Shown: positions 44,389 through 54,471 of the stretch, one piece after another
Numbering within the stretch: position 1 is the first letter of the stretch
How the letters are laid out: each line of letters starts with the position of its first letter
Origin: Gracilaria gracilis
Taxonomy: Eukaryota; Rhodophyta; Florideophyceae; Gracilariales; Gracilariaceae
DNA length: 64,000 nucleotides
NCBI GenBank assembly: GCA_030374805.1
Contig: JARGSG010000193.1
Span: forward strand, 1 to 64,000
Direction of reading: 5' to 3'
Program-made: the position numbers and the translations under genes
The notes under the pieces: model-generated
Seen by the model: only the letters and a program-made list of their open reading frames with translations
Databases searched by the model: none
Told to the model about the DNA's origin: nothing

Positions 44389-46404
44389 GCCCCCTTCGCC
44401 CGATACGAGAGCAACATGGAGAGCTTTGCGGTGAGATGCAAACAACTCTCCGATCAGAGACTTTGTAAATATATCGGTGCGGTTTTTCGCAGATGAAACA
44501 TGCTGGATTGTGACACGACCTTGACTCACGGCGTCCAAAACATGATGAAATCGGATTTCTATATGTTTTACCTTGCGCATACCGTAGTTCGCTTGTGTCC
44601 AGGAAATTGCTCCAAGGTTGTCCTGCAGTAACGGAATAGCGCACAACAGTTGGATTCTGAGCTCATCAAACACATTCCTTATCCAGGATACCTGCTTAAT
44701 GCACTCTGACAACGCGTAGAACTCAGCTTCGGTTGTAGAAAGGGCAGTAGACTTCTGGAGCTTCGAACTCCATATCACGGGGACATCTCCAACCGTGATT
44801 ACAAAACCCCCCCTAGAACGACGCTTTTCAAAATCACGGCCCCAGTCCGCATCGGACCAAGAGCAAACCGCTATAGTGGCTGTGCGAGGAATTTGTAAAC
44901 CATAGTTCTTTGTTCCAATTAGATAGCGTACAACTTTCTTCATACATTGCCAGTGTTGAGGTAGCGGATGCGCAGCAAATTTGCCTAACATAGAGACAGA
45001 GGTCGCCAAGTCAGGGCGAGTGCGTGTGCTGAGATATAGCAATGAACCAAGTACTTCTTTGTACGGAACGTTGAGCATGACCGATCGTTCGTGGTCCGTT
45101 GGAACAACTAAGGCATCATAAAGACAGTGAGACTGCGGAAGAGGGGTACTCAGAGGTAAAGCACGCTCCAGGTGACACATGCGGATGATTTTCTCAACAA
45201 GTGGCTGTTGGTGGAGTAAGATGCTACCTTCGTTCTCTTCAATTGAAACCCCAAGATACAAATCGGTTCGCCCGAGATCAGAGATTTCATAGTGAGTACG
45301 CAGTTTGTCCTTCACCCAAGAGGTTAAACAAGTAGGGCCAAAAATACTGAGGTCATCCACATATGCGAGGACGAAAACCGTGTTTGTACCAGTCCCATGG
45401 ACAAAGACGCAAGGGGCGTATTGAAGAGATTTGAATCCAATGGAACACAGGTAGGTAGAAAGATCGTTGAACCAAAGTCGTGGGGCTCCGCGTGTTCCAT
45501 ACAGCGATTTGATCAATTTCACAATACGTCCATCTGCTTCACCTACATTTGCAATGGTCGGAAGCTTGATCCAAACAGGAGAATCTGTTGGTATTGCGGC
45601 GTGAAGGAAGGCTCCTTTGACATCCACATGTTGACGATCCCAGTTCATCGCTGTAGAGAGGACCATCATCATTCGAAATATCTCGAAGTTTAGTACGGGT
45701 GCATAGAGATTTTCTGTATCAGATACAGTTTGAAAGTTTCCCCTGGCCACAAGCCTGGCTTTGAAGCGAATTGGCTGTCCATTGTGATCTCGCTTGAGGC
45801 GGAAGATGAGTCCCGAAGGAATTGCTTGACCATGGTCTGGGGCAGCATCTTCATATGTACCAAGGCTACGAATCGTCTCGAATTCTGTTCGAATGGCATC
45901 CATCCAATAGTGAGCTTCTGGGGATGAGAGTGCTTGTCTCAATATCGGCTCGTCCGATGTACTAATCGAATCAGGAAGCGTACGAACAGTATTGGCAACT
46001 TCAGTCTCGGAGTCAGAAGCATACCAACCTAGATCCGGGTCGTACGTCGACGGCTTCTCGGGGTAATGAGTGAGACCTGAACTACTGTCACTGCAGAATG
46101 AGTGGTCAGAGTCATCGACTGATTCATTCAGGAGGTTGGGGGCTGCTGACTCAGGAGGATCGATAGCTAGCGGTACATGGGGTTCGCTAGGACTGTCGCT
46201 TTCATCATCGCTAGAGTCGGAACTGGAGAGGGTTTGAGGAACATTGTTGTTCATCGGAGGAGGCGGGACGGAGCAATCGATCAGAGAGAGACCCGGGAAC
46301 TCTTCCTCAATGAAGCGGACATGCTTAGAGTGGGTGATGCCATTCCTGGTAAGAATTTTGTACATACCACCGTGGATATGACCTAGATTGATTCCTTCCA
46401 CGAG
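44380..46404 (-). CDS. C2 reverse transcriptase / RNase H
   Basis: 673 residues open from Met 46401. The acidic linker is followed by copia RT: MDAIRTEFETI, ARLVARGNFQ, HVDVKGAFLHAAI, LIKSLYGTRGAPRLW, catalytic YVDDLSIF (about 45,350), LGVSIEEN, GSLLYLSTRTRPDLA, then RNase H with WSDADWGRD, LSTTEAEFYAL and the end IEIRFHHVLD, DIFTKSL. It is really the downstream part of a polyprotein whose frame is cut by the TGA at 46405-46407. The frame is otherwise intact. Confidence 0.93.
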   Translation of the reverse strand, partial: LVEGINLGHIHGGMYKILTRNGITHSKHVRFIEEEFPGLSLIDCSVPPPPMNNNVPQTLSSSDSSDDESDSPSEPHVPLAIDPPESAAPNLLNESVDDSDHSFCSDSSSGLTHYPEKPSTYDPDLGWYASDSETEVANTVRTLPDSISTSDEPILRQALSSPEAHYWMDAIRTEFETIRSLGTYEDAAPDHGQAIPSGLIFRLKRDHNGQPIRFKARLVARGNFQTVSDTENLYAPVLNFEIFRMMMVLSTAMNWDRQHVDVKGAFLHAAIPTDSPVWIKLPTIANVGEADGRIVKLIKSLYGTRGAPRLWFNDLSTYLCSIGFKSLQYAPCVFVHGTGTNTVFVLAYVDDLSIFGPTCLTSWVKDKLRTHYEISDLGRTDLYLGVSIEENEGSILLHQQPLVEKIIRMCHLERALPLSTPLPQSHCLYDALVVPTDHERSVMLNVPYKEVLGSLLYLSTRTRPDLATSVSMLGKFAAHPLPQHWQCMKKVVRYLIGTKNYGLQIPRTATIAVCSWSDADWGRDFEKRRSRGGFVITVGDVPVIWSSKLQKSTALSTTEAEFYALSECIKQVSWIRNVFDELRIQLLCAIPLLQDNLGAISWTQANYGMRKVKHIEIRFHHVLDAVSQGRVTIQHVSSAKNRTDIFTKSLIGELFASHRKALHVALVSGEGGSE

Positions 46405-47376
46405 TCACGGTTCCAGTTTCTTACGAGAATCGGGGTTCTGCTCTACCAGGGCACGGCACCCAAAGGTTCGGAGATGGTTCACATCGTGTGGGAACTTTTC
46501 AAGGAGTTGGATGAAAGGAATATGTCCGGTGCTGCGATGGATGTTGACGTTTTTGCAGAATACCACGTGTTGTAGGGCCTCTGGCCAGTAAGAGAGTAGG
46601 AAGTGGGCTTGATCCAGGCATGCCCTAATGGGTCCCATAGGGATAGCAATGTGTCGTTCAGCCAAGCCATTGGAGGATGGAGTATGTGCTGTGGTTTTGG
46701 TGATTTCAACACCAAGGCGTTTCAGGGTCTTCTCTGCCTTGAAAAATTCGGAGCCGCCATCAGAATGAAGACAGTGGACTAGTTCACCAGATTGGCGCTC
46801 GAACCAGTGGAAGTACTCGAGAATGAGGTCAGATGAATCACTTTTGCGCACAAGTGGCGCAGCGAATAGATAGCGCGTGAACTCATCTACAATAACCATG
46901 TAGTACAGGTGACCGCTTTCAGACTCACTGCCAACAAAGGTAATATCCGTGTGAAGATTTCCAGGTCGTTTAGCAGAGGTCAAAGAACCACGGAAGCTGC
47001 GACGAAAATTACCTCGTGCACAAGGAGTACAATCCAGGCGTTGTTGACGAGAGACAGAGAGCAGTTCGTGCTGGAGTAGACGTTTCATGTCAGGCATTGT
47101 TGCAGTATGGCCAAAGCGATTGTGCCACAAAGTTACGTCTTGCGTTTGGACATCAATCTCTGCAGTTTCTTCTTCAGGTGTAGGATGTGGAACAGATTCA
47201 TCGTCGTCAAATGCAGAATCTGTGACGGACGAGGGTCGAGATTCTCCATCATTTTCGATGATCTCTGGGATGCGGGCCATCATAGCTGCAATGTGAGGAG
47301 AATTGCTGGCGGGAATCGGTTTTGACAAAGACGAATGGTTTCCGGGAATGTAGTACAGTCCATCTGGATCCTTGGG
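46405..47376 (-). CDS. C2 integrase
   Basis: GAG pre-integrase zinc region (LWHNRFGH, CTPCARGNF), core DITFVGSESESGHLYYMVIVDEFTR, HSDGGSEF and AERHIA (D,D,E), and the end FGCRALVEQNPD. The frame ends at TGA 46405-46407; an Arg codon CGA is the likely original. It enters from the gag-protease frame by a -1 shift near 47,371-47,378. Confidence 0.9.
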   Translation of the reverse strand, partial: PKDPDGLYYIPGNHSSLSKPIPASNSPHIAAMMARIPEIIENDGESRPSSVTDSAFDDDESVPHPTPEEETAEIDVQTQDVTLWHNRFGHTATMPDMKRLLQHELLSVSRQQRLDCTPCARGNFRRSFRGSLTSAKRPGNLHTDITFVGSESESGHLYYMVIVDEFTRYLFAAPLVRKSDSSDLILEYFHWFERQSGELVHCLHSDGGSEFFKAEKTLKRLGVEITKTTAHTPSSNGLAERHIAIPMGPIRACLDQAHFLLSYWPEALQHVVFCKNVNIHRSTGHIPFIQLLEKFPHDVNHLRTFGCRALVEQNPDSRKKLEP

Positions 47377-48557
47377 GCATTACCAATGATTCGAAGATTG
47401 TCCTGCAGGTCAATGATGTAGGCCACTTCCGGTAGAAAGAGCACTGCCAGTTGCTTAGAAGTGAGTGCGGGTATAGACAGAAGGTTCATTGCAATATCTG
47501 GGGATACCAACGTGTTACTGAGCGTGACAACAGTGTTTGCACCTTCATGGGACCACTTCACAGGCATCAGTCCTTTCTGGGTTGCAGTGATTTCTGAGTT
47601 GTCTCCCAGAGCAATTGGAACACTGCATGCTTTGCTTTCGCTTAATAGCGACGATGATTGTGTGAGATGAGTAGTGGATCCTGAATCCAGCATCATTAGG
47701 TTTTCGTCATGGCTTCTTGTAGCCATTGCCTGAACTCGAACAACAGCAGCACGGTTCTTGGTCTTAGTTGAAGCTTTTGAAAAGTTGCCATCACGTCGTT
47801 GAGATACATTGTCTGACTCACTTTGACTGGTTTTATCGGTTTGTGTTTCAGAGAGTTTTAGTCTGTTCTTCGGATTCATGGGGTTGAGGTAACACCGATT
47901 GGTAGTGTGATTATCCTTTTTACAGATAGCACACTTTGGCCTTGCGGTTGCAACTCTTTCCGAAACATGGGTTTCCAATGTACGTACTTCATCCAAGAGA
48001 CGAGTTGTGACACTGTCCCAGTTAGTGTTTTCAGTTGATAGAGTCTTGATTGCTGCGCAAACGGAATTCAGTTCCCAGGCAGTTATTGATGAGACCAATA
48101 GTGCCACAGATAATTTTTTTGGGAGCTTGGTCTCCATGGCAGCAAGTTGTTCAAGGACACTAGCCATTTTATCAACGTGCTTTCCCATGTTTTGGTGAAT
48201 TTCGGTGTACCTCATGTTGACCAGCTCGCACATCTTGACAATGCGAGACGCAGTTGAAGTTGACGCAAATCTGTCATCAAGTTTCTTCAACATCTTATAA
48301 GGGTGACCGATATCGCTCTGAACAACTCGCAGAGCTTCGTGTGAAAGCGCAAAAACAATTAGCCCGCTGGCTTTCTTTTTGTTGAACTCCCATTCGGCTT
48401 TCTTCTCTTCATCAGAACTAAAGGGATTCCGAACCTGACTCAGCACTTCTCCAATGCCTTTCGCGTTGCATGCAGCATCAATACGTATCCTCCATAATTT
48501 GTAATCATGTTTTTCTTCAAAAGGCTTAATCCTTGTTTTGCCATTGTCAGTGTCCAT
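47371..48557 (-). CDS. C2 gag and protease
   Basis: Start MDTDNGKTRIKPFEEKHDYKLW at 48557, after a leader. Copia gag (KMLKKLDDRFASTSTASRI, EHLAAM-like helix), a CCHC knuckle CAICKKDNHTTNRC (about 47,910-47,950), then protease MLDSGSTTHLT (about 47,680) and LLSIPALTSKQLAVLF. The frame continues past the shift point and stops uselessly at 47280. Confidence 0.9.
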
Positions 48558-48685
48558 ATTATGCAACACTAGGGTCTCAATAGAAGACGAAAAACAATTT
48601 TCACGCAGCACAAGAAAAAGATGAAGGAAACAGAATACAGATAAACAAAAAAAAAGGATAAGATTGTCGGCAGAATGACGTTGTC

Positions 48686-48698
48686 TAAGCCCATAACC
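48686..48698 (-). other. C2 half-tRNA primer site
   Basis: GGTTATGGGCTTA on the minus strand directly follows the 5' LTR. It matches the initiator-Met anticodon loop complement. Confidence 0.7.
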
Positions 48699-48911
48699 TA
48701 TCAGAAGGAGAGGCAGGCTGGAAACAAGACGATGGGAGTTGAGGACTGCTTCTGTAGAGTCTGAGATAGCAGTCCTCCATTTATAGGCAAACAAAACACA
48801 CGAGAGCATGGAGATAGTAGTTCTATGCTCTCGTAAATAATACAAGTTCAAATAAAATGAAAGGTCACGTAAGTGATAACACAAAGGTTCAAATATTCAA
48901 AGTCACTGAGA
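48699..48911 (-). repeat. C2 5' LTR (213 bp)
   Basis: Same ends and both stem-loops as the 3' LTR. Confidence 0.93.
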
Positions 48912-48916
48912 CTTTT

Positions 48917-49306
48917 TAGAGAGCAATGTTAGCTATTTCTGAACTGCACCATTTTGTGCAGTGCATAAGAAAGAAAGACGATTTTGGCCTTTTACTGTTC
49001 AATGATCGTAAGTAAGAATAGAAAATGAACACCGATTCATTTATTTGTAGGGTTTTGTCCCGGAAATTAGCGGTGCAGAAGCTGTGAAGTGCAGTACGGT
49101 CCAGCTGGTTTACACGTATAAAGTTTCAGAAATGCTCTTGGATGGTATTTGGATTTCAAAGTGATTTGTTACCTTCAATTCTTTTACAAATTTTTGCAGA
49201 AATAGCATTCCATCACCGTGTGAAAAGAGCAGTCATCCAAACAGTCTCAGAGAACCGCGCATGTATAGTTCTAGACGAAACGACTCGCCTAAACTCAGTA
49301 GACCGG
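48917..49306. other. short spacer between C2 and T3
   Basis: No gene seen. Contains ACACGTATAAAG (about 49106-49117), a motif also near 58,899. Confidence 0.4.
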
Positions 49307-49768
49307 TGTTGTGTACTCTGCATCACCGTTGTCGCTCTACGTTGCGTTGGACATACATCAATGCACCATATGTGTCTGGGCTGACGTCAGGACTGAACCG
49401 CGCACGCATATGCGCGCGAATTGACTTGGTAGTGCAGTAGGTCAGCATATGGACAGTACGGGAAATTGCGTAGTCAGGGTTACGTCAGATAGTTTCCGAG
49501 ACACCTATTATCTTGTACCTTCGGTATGTTTGGTTACTAGCGCGGTGTACAAGTACAATCACGTCTGTCGGGTCAGCTGTCAACTAGCTCAGCTGGGGTA
49601 CGCATAAAAGGCCGTCCTTTCTCCTGGACGGCAACTCACAACGACAACGACAACTTCGTGTGGGTGTGCCCGCTCCGTCTAGCTGCCTCAATCTTTCTCC
49701 TTCTATCCAACCCCTTTACCGTAGTTGGCGCCTAATTCAGAATTCCTTTTGTCAGCCAACATCCAACA
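49307..49768 (+). repeat. T3 5' LTR (462 bp)
   Basis: TGTTG...CAACA. About 99% identical to the 3' copy. Confidence 0.96.
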
Positions 49769-49769
49769 A

Positions 49770-49781
49770 CAAAGCGCTTTG
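49770..49781. other. T3 palindrome at the primer-site position
   Basis: CAAAGCGCTTTG begins two bases after the LTR. No TGG-type primer site is visible. Confidence 0.55.
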
Positions 49782-49831
49782 TTTCGAAAGAGTAAGGGTG
49801 CTGAAGTTGATATTGGTGAATGCTGTGAACC

Positions 49832-52120
49832 ATGGCGACGTCAAACTACGGAGTTGTGTCCGTAATTCAGCCACCGCTCCTGAAGGCAGTAGATCAGCCG
49901 TCATTGATCAAATTTGAGACATCCTACGCTGCCTACAAGGCTAAGGTTGATGATGTGAACAAAGACCGAGATGACAACTCGAAGCTTTCACTGGCCTCTA
50001 TCAAGGATTGCATGGATTCTGCTACGCTGCATGCTCTTTGTCTCATTGGAGAAATTGGGGATGCTTCTACAGTAGAGGAAGCAACCTCAGACATGGTAAA
50101 GGTTTGGGTTGAGAAGGCTTCGACGTCTACACCGAAGGATCTATCGGAACGAATTGACGCCACTCTGCGACACGTCACGTTCAATCCCAATAGGGAAGAC
50201 CCCTCTGGAGGTGTAGCAAACTTTATCATTCACGTCATCACTGCTCTTGATCAGAACAACGCCTCAGAGGTGTTGAAGGACGGTGACATGGCGAAAAAGT
50301 TTCTCGATAGGCTTGTGAACAAATTTCAGCCCAGTGTGTTGCAGGAGAGAATCAAGATGCTACGCAGAGGATGGACGAAAAGTCAGCTTGCTGATATAAA
50401 GTTGTTCAAGGATGAGGTGGCCAACATAGCTTTGGAGCTCTCTCTCACGGAGACCGCCCTGTCTCGTGTCAACCCTCAGAAGTCTAAGCAGCTACATGAC
50501 CGCCCCCGAAAGCAGGCTTCGACATCAAAAGTCGAGAATGCCAACAGGAAGGAAGCATCGCAAGTTCGGAATTCCAATCTTCGTTTGGGAAAACGAAAAG
50601 ACTCAGAATGGTCTGAGCCTTGCCTGAATGAAAAGTGTGACGGGATTCACCGTCTCAAAGATTGTCCCATCACGTCAACTGAACGGAAGAGGGAAATTTT
50701 CGAGAAGCACTACACGAAGAAGGATGTAAAGAAGGCGAAGACTATGAGAGGTTCTTGCACTCCAACGACGGCCCTGCCTGACAGCGATGCAAGTAGATTC
50801 CGTGTTGCTCTGGAAGACACTGTGTTCGATCTATCGCTTGGTGACTCCGGGTCGGATTTCAGCGCGATTGATCACAACCTCTACAGTAGACTGATTTCTT
50901 CTGTTCCCAATCTTCCGGTCAAGAACTTCGAGAACCCAGTGTATCTCACAGGCGTTTTCAAATCAGACGAAGACCCTGACACGCACTCGTCCCGTTCAGT
51001 AACACTCACCGTTACAATTTTCCTTCCTGGATCCAATATCCCTGTTCGAGTTCGTGGGGTCGAATTCTATGTAGTTGAGAATCCCCTCGAAGAAATCCTA
51101 CTCGGTCGTCCGTTCTTGAATTCAATTGGTTTCAATCTCAATGAACATCTCGTTCGTATGAGAAACGAAATCCACGACAAGCACGTAAACCAGTTGGATG
51201 CGAAAAGAGCCAAGCTCGCTACAGCCAAATATCAGGGGATGTCCTATATGAGTGCAGATGACGACCCCATCGCGTTGCCCGAGTGCCTCGCAGCCGGCAT
51301 AGGGAAGGATACTAAAGAATCTATCGATGAAGCATTCGAGAAGATTCTAGCTGAGGCAAGGGGAAACGGATTATCAAACGATGGAATGCAGAAGATATCT
51401 GTAATGCTCGACAAGTATCGAGATGTTTTTCGAATCAAATTGGGTGCAGACCCCGCCGTTGATGTGCCACCTCTGACCATAACTTCTGTTGAAAATGCCA
51501 AGCCGTACCGATCCCCTCAGAGACGCTACGCACCACAACAGAGAGAGTTCATCATCCGAACGATACGCGAACTGGAGGCTATGGGAGCCATCTACAAGAA
51601 TCCGTCGGCCAGGTGGGCATCGCCAGCCCTTGCAGTACCAAAGCCTGGTTCGACAAAGCTAAGATTCACAGTAGACCTCCGTGGTCCAAATGCACGCACT
51701 GTACCTATCCAGTCCGCTATGCCACATCTGGAATCGCATTTCCAGGATCTTTCGGGGAGCAAAAGCTTTGCCAAAATTGACCTAGCCCACGGTTATTGGC
51801 AGGTACCACTTTCTGCAGAGTCCCAGGAAATGATGTCCATCCAAACACCAATCGGTGTATACTCCTCCAAACGCCTTTTGCAAGGCGGTAGTGACTCAGG
51901 AAATCACTTTCAAGCCGTACTCTCGAACAAGTTTGAGGGACGAGTTTCGAACTTTTTACAGTGGATCGACGATTTTCTGTTGTATGCCAAGAGCGAAGAA
52001 CATCTACTTGCCAATATTGAAACCTTTTTTCTTGTCTGTGAAGAAATCGGCCTAAAGATTCATGCGGAGAAGACCACGTTATTCGCTCCTCAAGTTCAGT
52101 TCTGTGGACGGATCATCTAA
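49832..52120 (+). CDS. T3 gag, protease and RT (762 aa)
   Basis: Start MATSNYGVVSV in good context (accATGg). Gag of about 280 residues; knuckle variant CLNEKCDGIHRLKDC (C-x4-C-x3-H-x4-C, about residues 263-277); protease LGDSGSDFSAI (Asp 338) and LLGRPFLNSIGF; RT with RYAPQQREFI, WASPALAVPKPG, KIDLAHGYWQVPL (about residue 648) and WIDDFLLYA (residues 711 on), where Trp replaces the usual Tyr of YxDD. It stops at TAA 52118-52120, after FCGRII. Confidence 0.93.
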   Translation: MATSNYGVVSVIQPPLLKAVDQPSLIKFETSYAAYKAKVDDVNKDRDDNSKLSLASIKDCMDSATLHALCLIGEIGDASTVEEATSDMVKVWVEKASTSTPKDLSERIDATLRHVTFNPNREDPSGGVANFIIHVITALDQNNASEVLKDGDMAKKFLDRLVNKFQPSVLQERIKMLRRGWTKSQLADIKLFKDEVANIALELSLTETALSRVNPQKSKQLHDRPRKQASTSKVENANRKEASQVRNSNLRLGKRKDSEWSEPCLNEKCDGIHRLKDCPITSTERKREIFEKHYTKKDVKKAKTMRGSCTPTTALPDSDASRFRVALEDTVFDLSLGDSGSDFSAIDHNLYSRLISSVPNLPVKNFENPVYLTGVFKSDEDPDTHSSRSVTLTVTIFLPGSNIPVRVRGVEFYVVENPLEEILLGRPFLNSIGFNLNEHLVRMRNEIHDKHVNQLDAKRAKLATAKYQGMSYMSADDDPIALPECLAAGIGKDTKESIDEAFEKILAEARGNGLSNDGMQKISVMLDKYRDVFRIKLGADPAVDVPPLTITSVENAKPYRSPQRRYAPQQREFIIRTIRELEAMGAIYKNPSARWASPALAVPKPGSTKLRFTVDLRGPNARTVPIQSAMPHLESHFQDLSGSKSFAKIDLAHGYWQVPLSAESQEMMSIQTPIGVYSSKRLLQGGSDSGNHFQAVLSNKFEGRVSNFLQWIDDFLLYAKSEEHLLANIETFFLVCEEIGLKIHAEKTTLFAPQVQFCGRII

Positions 52121-54397
52121 GCAGAAGGAGTACAGTATCACCCACGACACTACGAAGCTCTCACAGAAATGCGGAAGCCTAGTATGGCGAGCGAGCTTCA
52201 GCAATTCGTGTGTGCAACGAATTGGATGCGTAATTCTATCCCCGCTTACTCTGAACGCATCGCTCCTCTGCAGCAACTGCTTGAAAGTTGTTACGTAAAG
52301 GCTGAAAAGCGAACCAAACGCGCCCTGCGCAACCTTTCCATCACCGACTCATGGGGCGCCGAGCTCGATTCAGCATTTGCTGACATCAAAAATCAACTGA
52401 CCGCCGCCGTAAAGCTCGCGCATCCTAAGCACGAGCATCATTTGTGTCTATTTACAGACGCGTCTGATACACATTGGTCAGCCATTCTTACACAAGTGCC
52501 TTCGTCGGACCGACACAAAGCCATCGAAGAGCAGCAACACGAGCCTCTTTGTTTCCTTTCGGGTGCTTTTACAGGATCAGCTGCCAACTGGTCAGTACCC
52601 GAAAAGGAAGGCTTTGCTATCGTGGAATCAATGTGTCGTCTTGATTATTTGGTAACAGAGCGTGAGGTAAACATCTTTACAGATCATGCCAACCTTGTGT
52701 TCTTGTACGACCCGTACGGGAGGAACCCTGGTATCTCGAGACAGACGGCCAGCAAATTGATGCGCTGGGCTATCAAACTCAGTGGTTTTAGATACGTGGT
52801 AGAGCATTTGCCCGGCGTGCAAAACGTATGGGCCGACATGCTGACCCGTTGGGCTGTCAACCCAACGAGGACAGTTGTCGCCGCCAAGATCTTACGATGC
52901 AAGGCCCTTATGGTAGCACCAATCAACCCGGGCACGGACAGCAAGCTCGATTGGCCTGACATTCACCAAGTGAAAGAAGCACAGTCATCAACCGAGGAGA
53001 AGCCTCCTAAGGGGTTCACGAAGACCGAAGACGGAATCCGAAACGAGAGAGACCTACTGTGGGTTCCATCTGACGCAGATGTTCTCAGGCTGCGCATTGC
53101 TGTCGCAGCGCACACTGGGTCTGGCGGGCACAGAAGTTCAAAAGTCACTCTTGCAACCACGAAGGCATTCTTTTACTGGAAGAACATGGAGGACGATTTG
53201 AAGTCATTCGTGAAAACATGCCTTCACTGCCTCTGCACTGAGCCCGCCAAGACTATTCCTCGCCCATTGGGACACACTTTGCACGCCGAGAAGCCAAACG
53301 AACTGCTACATTTCGATTTTTGCTACATGTCTCCTGGAGAGGACGACCTACTGTACGTTCTTGTACTCAAAAATGACCACAGCGGGTATGTTTGGTTGGT
53401 TCCCACGACGGAAACTACGGCAGAAGTAGTTGCTGACGAGTTAATTCGGTGGTTTGCTGCCTTTGGAGTTGTAACTCAATGGATTTCTGACAGAGGCTCG
53501 CACTTCAAGAATGAAGTGGTGCGACACCTTAAGGAGAAAACGAGTTCATCTCACCACTTCACTCTGGCATATTGTCCATGGTCAAACGAAACCGTGGAAG
53601 TAGTTTGCCGCGAACTCTTGAGAGCGTGTAGAGCTCTGCTCTCAGAATTTCAACTTCCACAGAATTGTTGGCCAAGTATCTTGCCCGTGGTTCAGGCTGC
53701 ACTAAACAGCTCTATCTTGGATCGTTTGGGTAATCGCTGCCCACTCACGGTATTCACGGGCCACAAGCAGGATACTCCGTTGTCAGCCATCACAAGGAAA
53801 GTCGGGGGCAAGACAAGAATTTTGTCTCTCGATGCCATCCGCGGCAAACAACTGCGCAATATTGAAGAAACACAAAAGGCCCTCTGTTCCATGCACAAAG
53901 ATGTGGCAGAAAGATCCACGGAGAAACGAAGAAAGGCTGTTGAATCCCACAACAGGAAAACAAACGTGCGTTCTCCGAACTTTCAGGAGGGTGACTTTGT
54001 TCTTCGTGGCGTCCTGGAGCGCGAGCGGACTCGCAAGCCCTCTCTGAAATGGATGGGGCCATTTCGTTTTGTAGAGTGCAGATCAGAGTACATATTTGTT
54101 ATTGAGTCGCTACTGGATGGCCAAAGGCAGGAGGTTCACGGAAGAAGGTTGAAATTCTTCCGCAACAGAGATTTTGAAGTAGCTGAAGAACTACGCAACT
54201 ATCTTTCTTATCAGCAAGGGGAACTGCTCATAGTCGATCGTTTTGACGATATAAGACTGAAGAAGGGGACTCCCGAATTGTTAGTGAAATGGCGTGGATT
54301 TTCTGACAGTGAAACGGATTGGGTGTCCTTGGGTTCTCTTCGCGACGACGTTCCAGTTCTCGTCAAGGAATACCTTGAGGAAGTGTGCGCCACATGA
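52121..54397 (+). CDS. T3 RNase H, integrase and chromodomain
   Basis: Same frame as the upstream ORF, directly after the stop; the first Met is at 52169. RNase H: LFTDASDTHWSAILTQ, EKEGFAIVESM, FTDHANLVFLYDP, MLTRWAV. Integrase: HTGSGGHRSSKV and CLHCLC zinc site, LLHFDFCYM, SDRGSHFKNEVV, NETVEVVCRE. The end has PSLKWMGPFRFVE, then the chromodomain VDRFDDIRLKKG...LLVKWRGFSDSETDW (about residues 685-725). The whole is intact, which suggests one nonsense change or a read-through stop. Confidence 0.93.
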   Translation, partial: AEGVQYHPRHYEALTEMRKPSMASELQQFVCATNWMRNSIPAYSERIAPLQQLLESCYVKAEKRTKRALRNLSITDSWGAELDSAFADIKNQLTAAVKLAHPKHEHHLCLFTDASDTHWSAILTQVPSSDRHKAIEEQQHEPLCFLSGAFTGSAANWSVPEKEGFAIVESMCRLDYLVTEREVNIFTDHANLVFLYDPYGRNPGISRQTASKLMRWAIKLSGFRYVVEHLPGVQNVWADMLTRWAVNPTRTVVAAKILRCKALMVAPINPGTDSKLDWPDIHQVKEAQSSTEEKPPKGFTKTEDGIRNERDLLWVPSDADVLRLRIAVAAHTGSGGHRSSKVTLATTKAFFYWKNMEDDLKSFVKTCLHCLCTEPAKTIPRPLGHTLHAEKPNELLHFDFCYMSPGEDDLLYVLVLKNDHSGYVWLVPTTETTAEVVADELIRWFAAFGVVTQWISDRGSHFKNEVVRHLKEKTSSSHHFTLAYCPWSNETVEVVCRELLRACRALLSEFQLPQNCWPSILPVVQAALNSSILDRLGNRCPLTVFTGHKQDTPLSAITRKVGGKTRILSLDAIRGKQLRNIEETQKALCSMHKDVAERSTEKRRKAVESHNRKTNVRSPNFQEGDFVLRGVLERERTRKPSLKWMGPFRFVECRSEYIFVIESLLDGQRQEVHGRRLKFFRNRDFEVAEELRNYLSYQQGELLIVDRFDDIRLKKGTPELLVKWRGFSDSETDWVSLGSLRDDVPVLVKEYLEEVCAT

Positions 54398-54471
54398 ACG
54401 AAACGGCAAAGCAACATCGCTGCTGCAAACATGTAAGATTTTCATTTTGCTCTTCAATTCTTATGGGGCGC

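Larger units (their letters stand above)
44176..48911 (-). mobile_element. C2: Ty1/copia element (4,736 bp)
   Basis: 213-bp LTRs at both ends (six differences by eye, about 97% identical), and target duplication CTTTT (44171-44175 and 48912-48916). Half-tRNA primer site at 48686-48698. The internal region encodes gag-protease, then integrase, RT and RNase H. Only two lesions are visible, a frame change near 47,375 and a TGA at 46405-46407, so it is fairly young. Confidence 0.95.
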
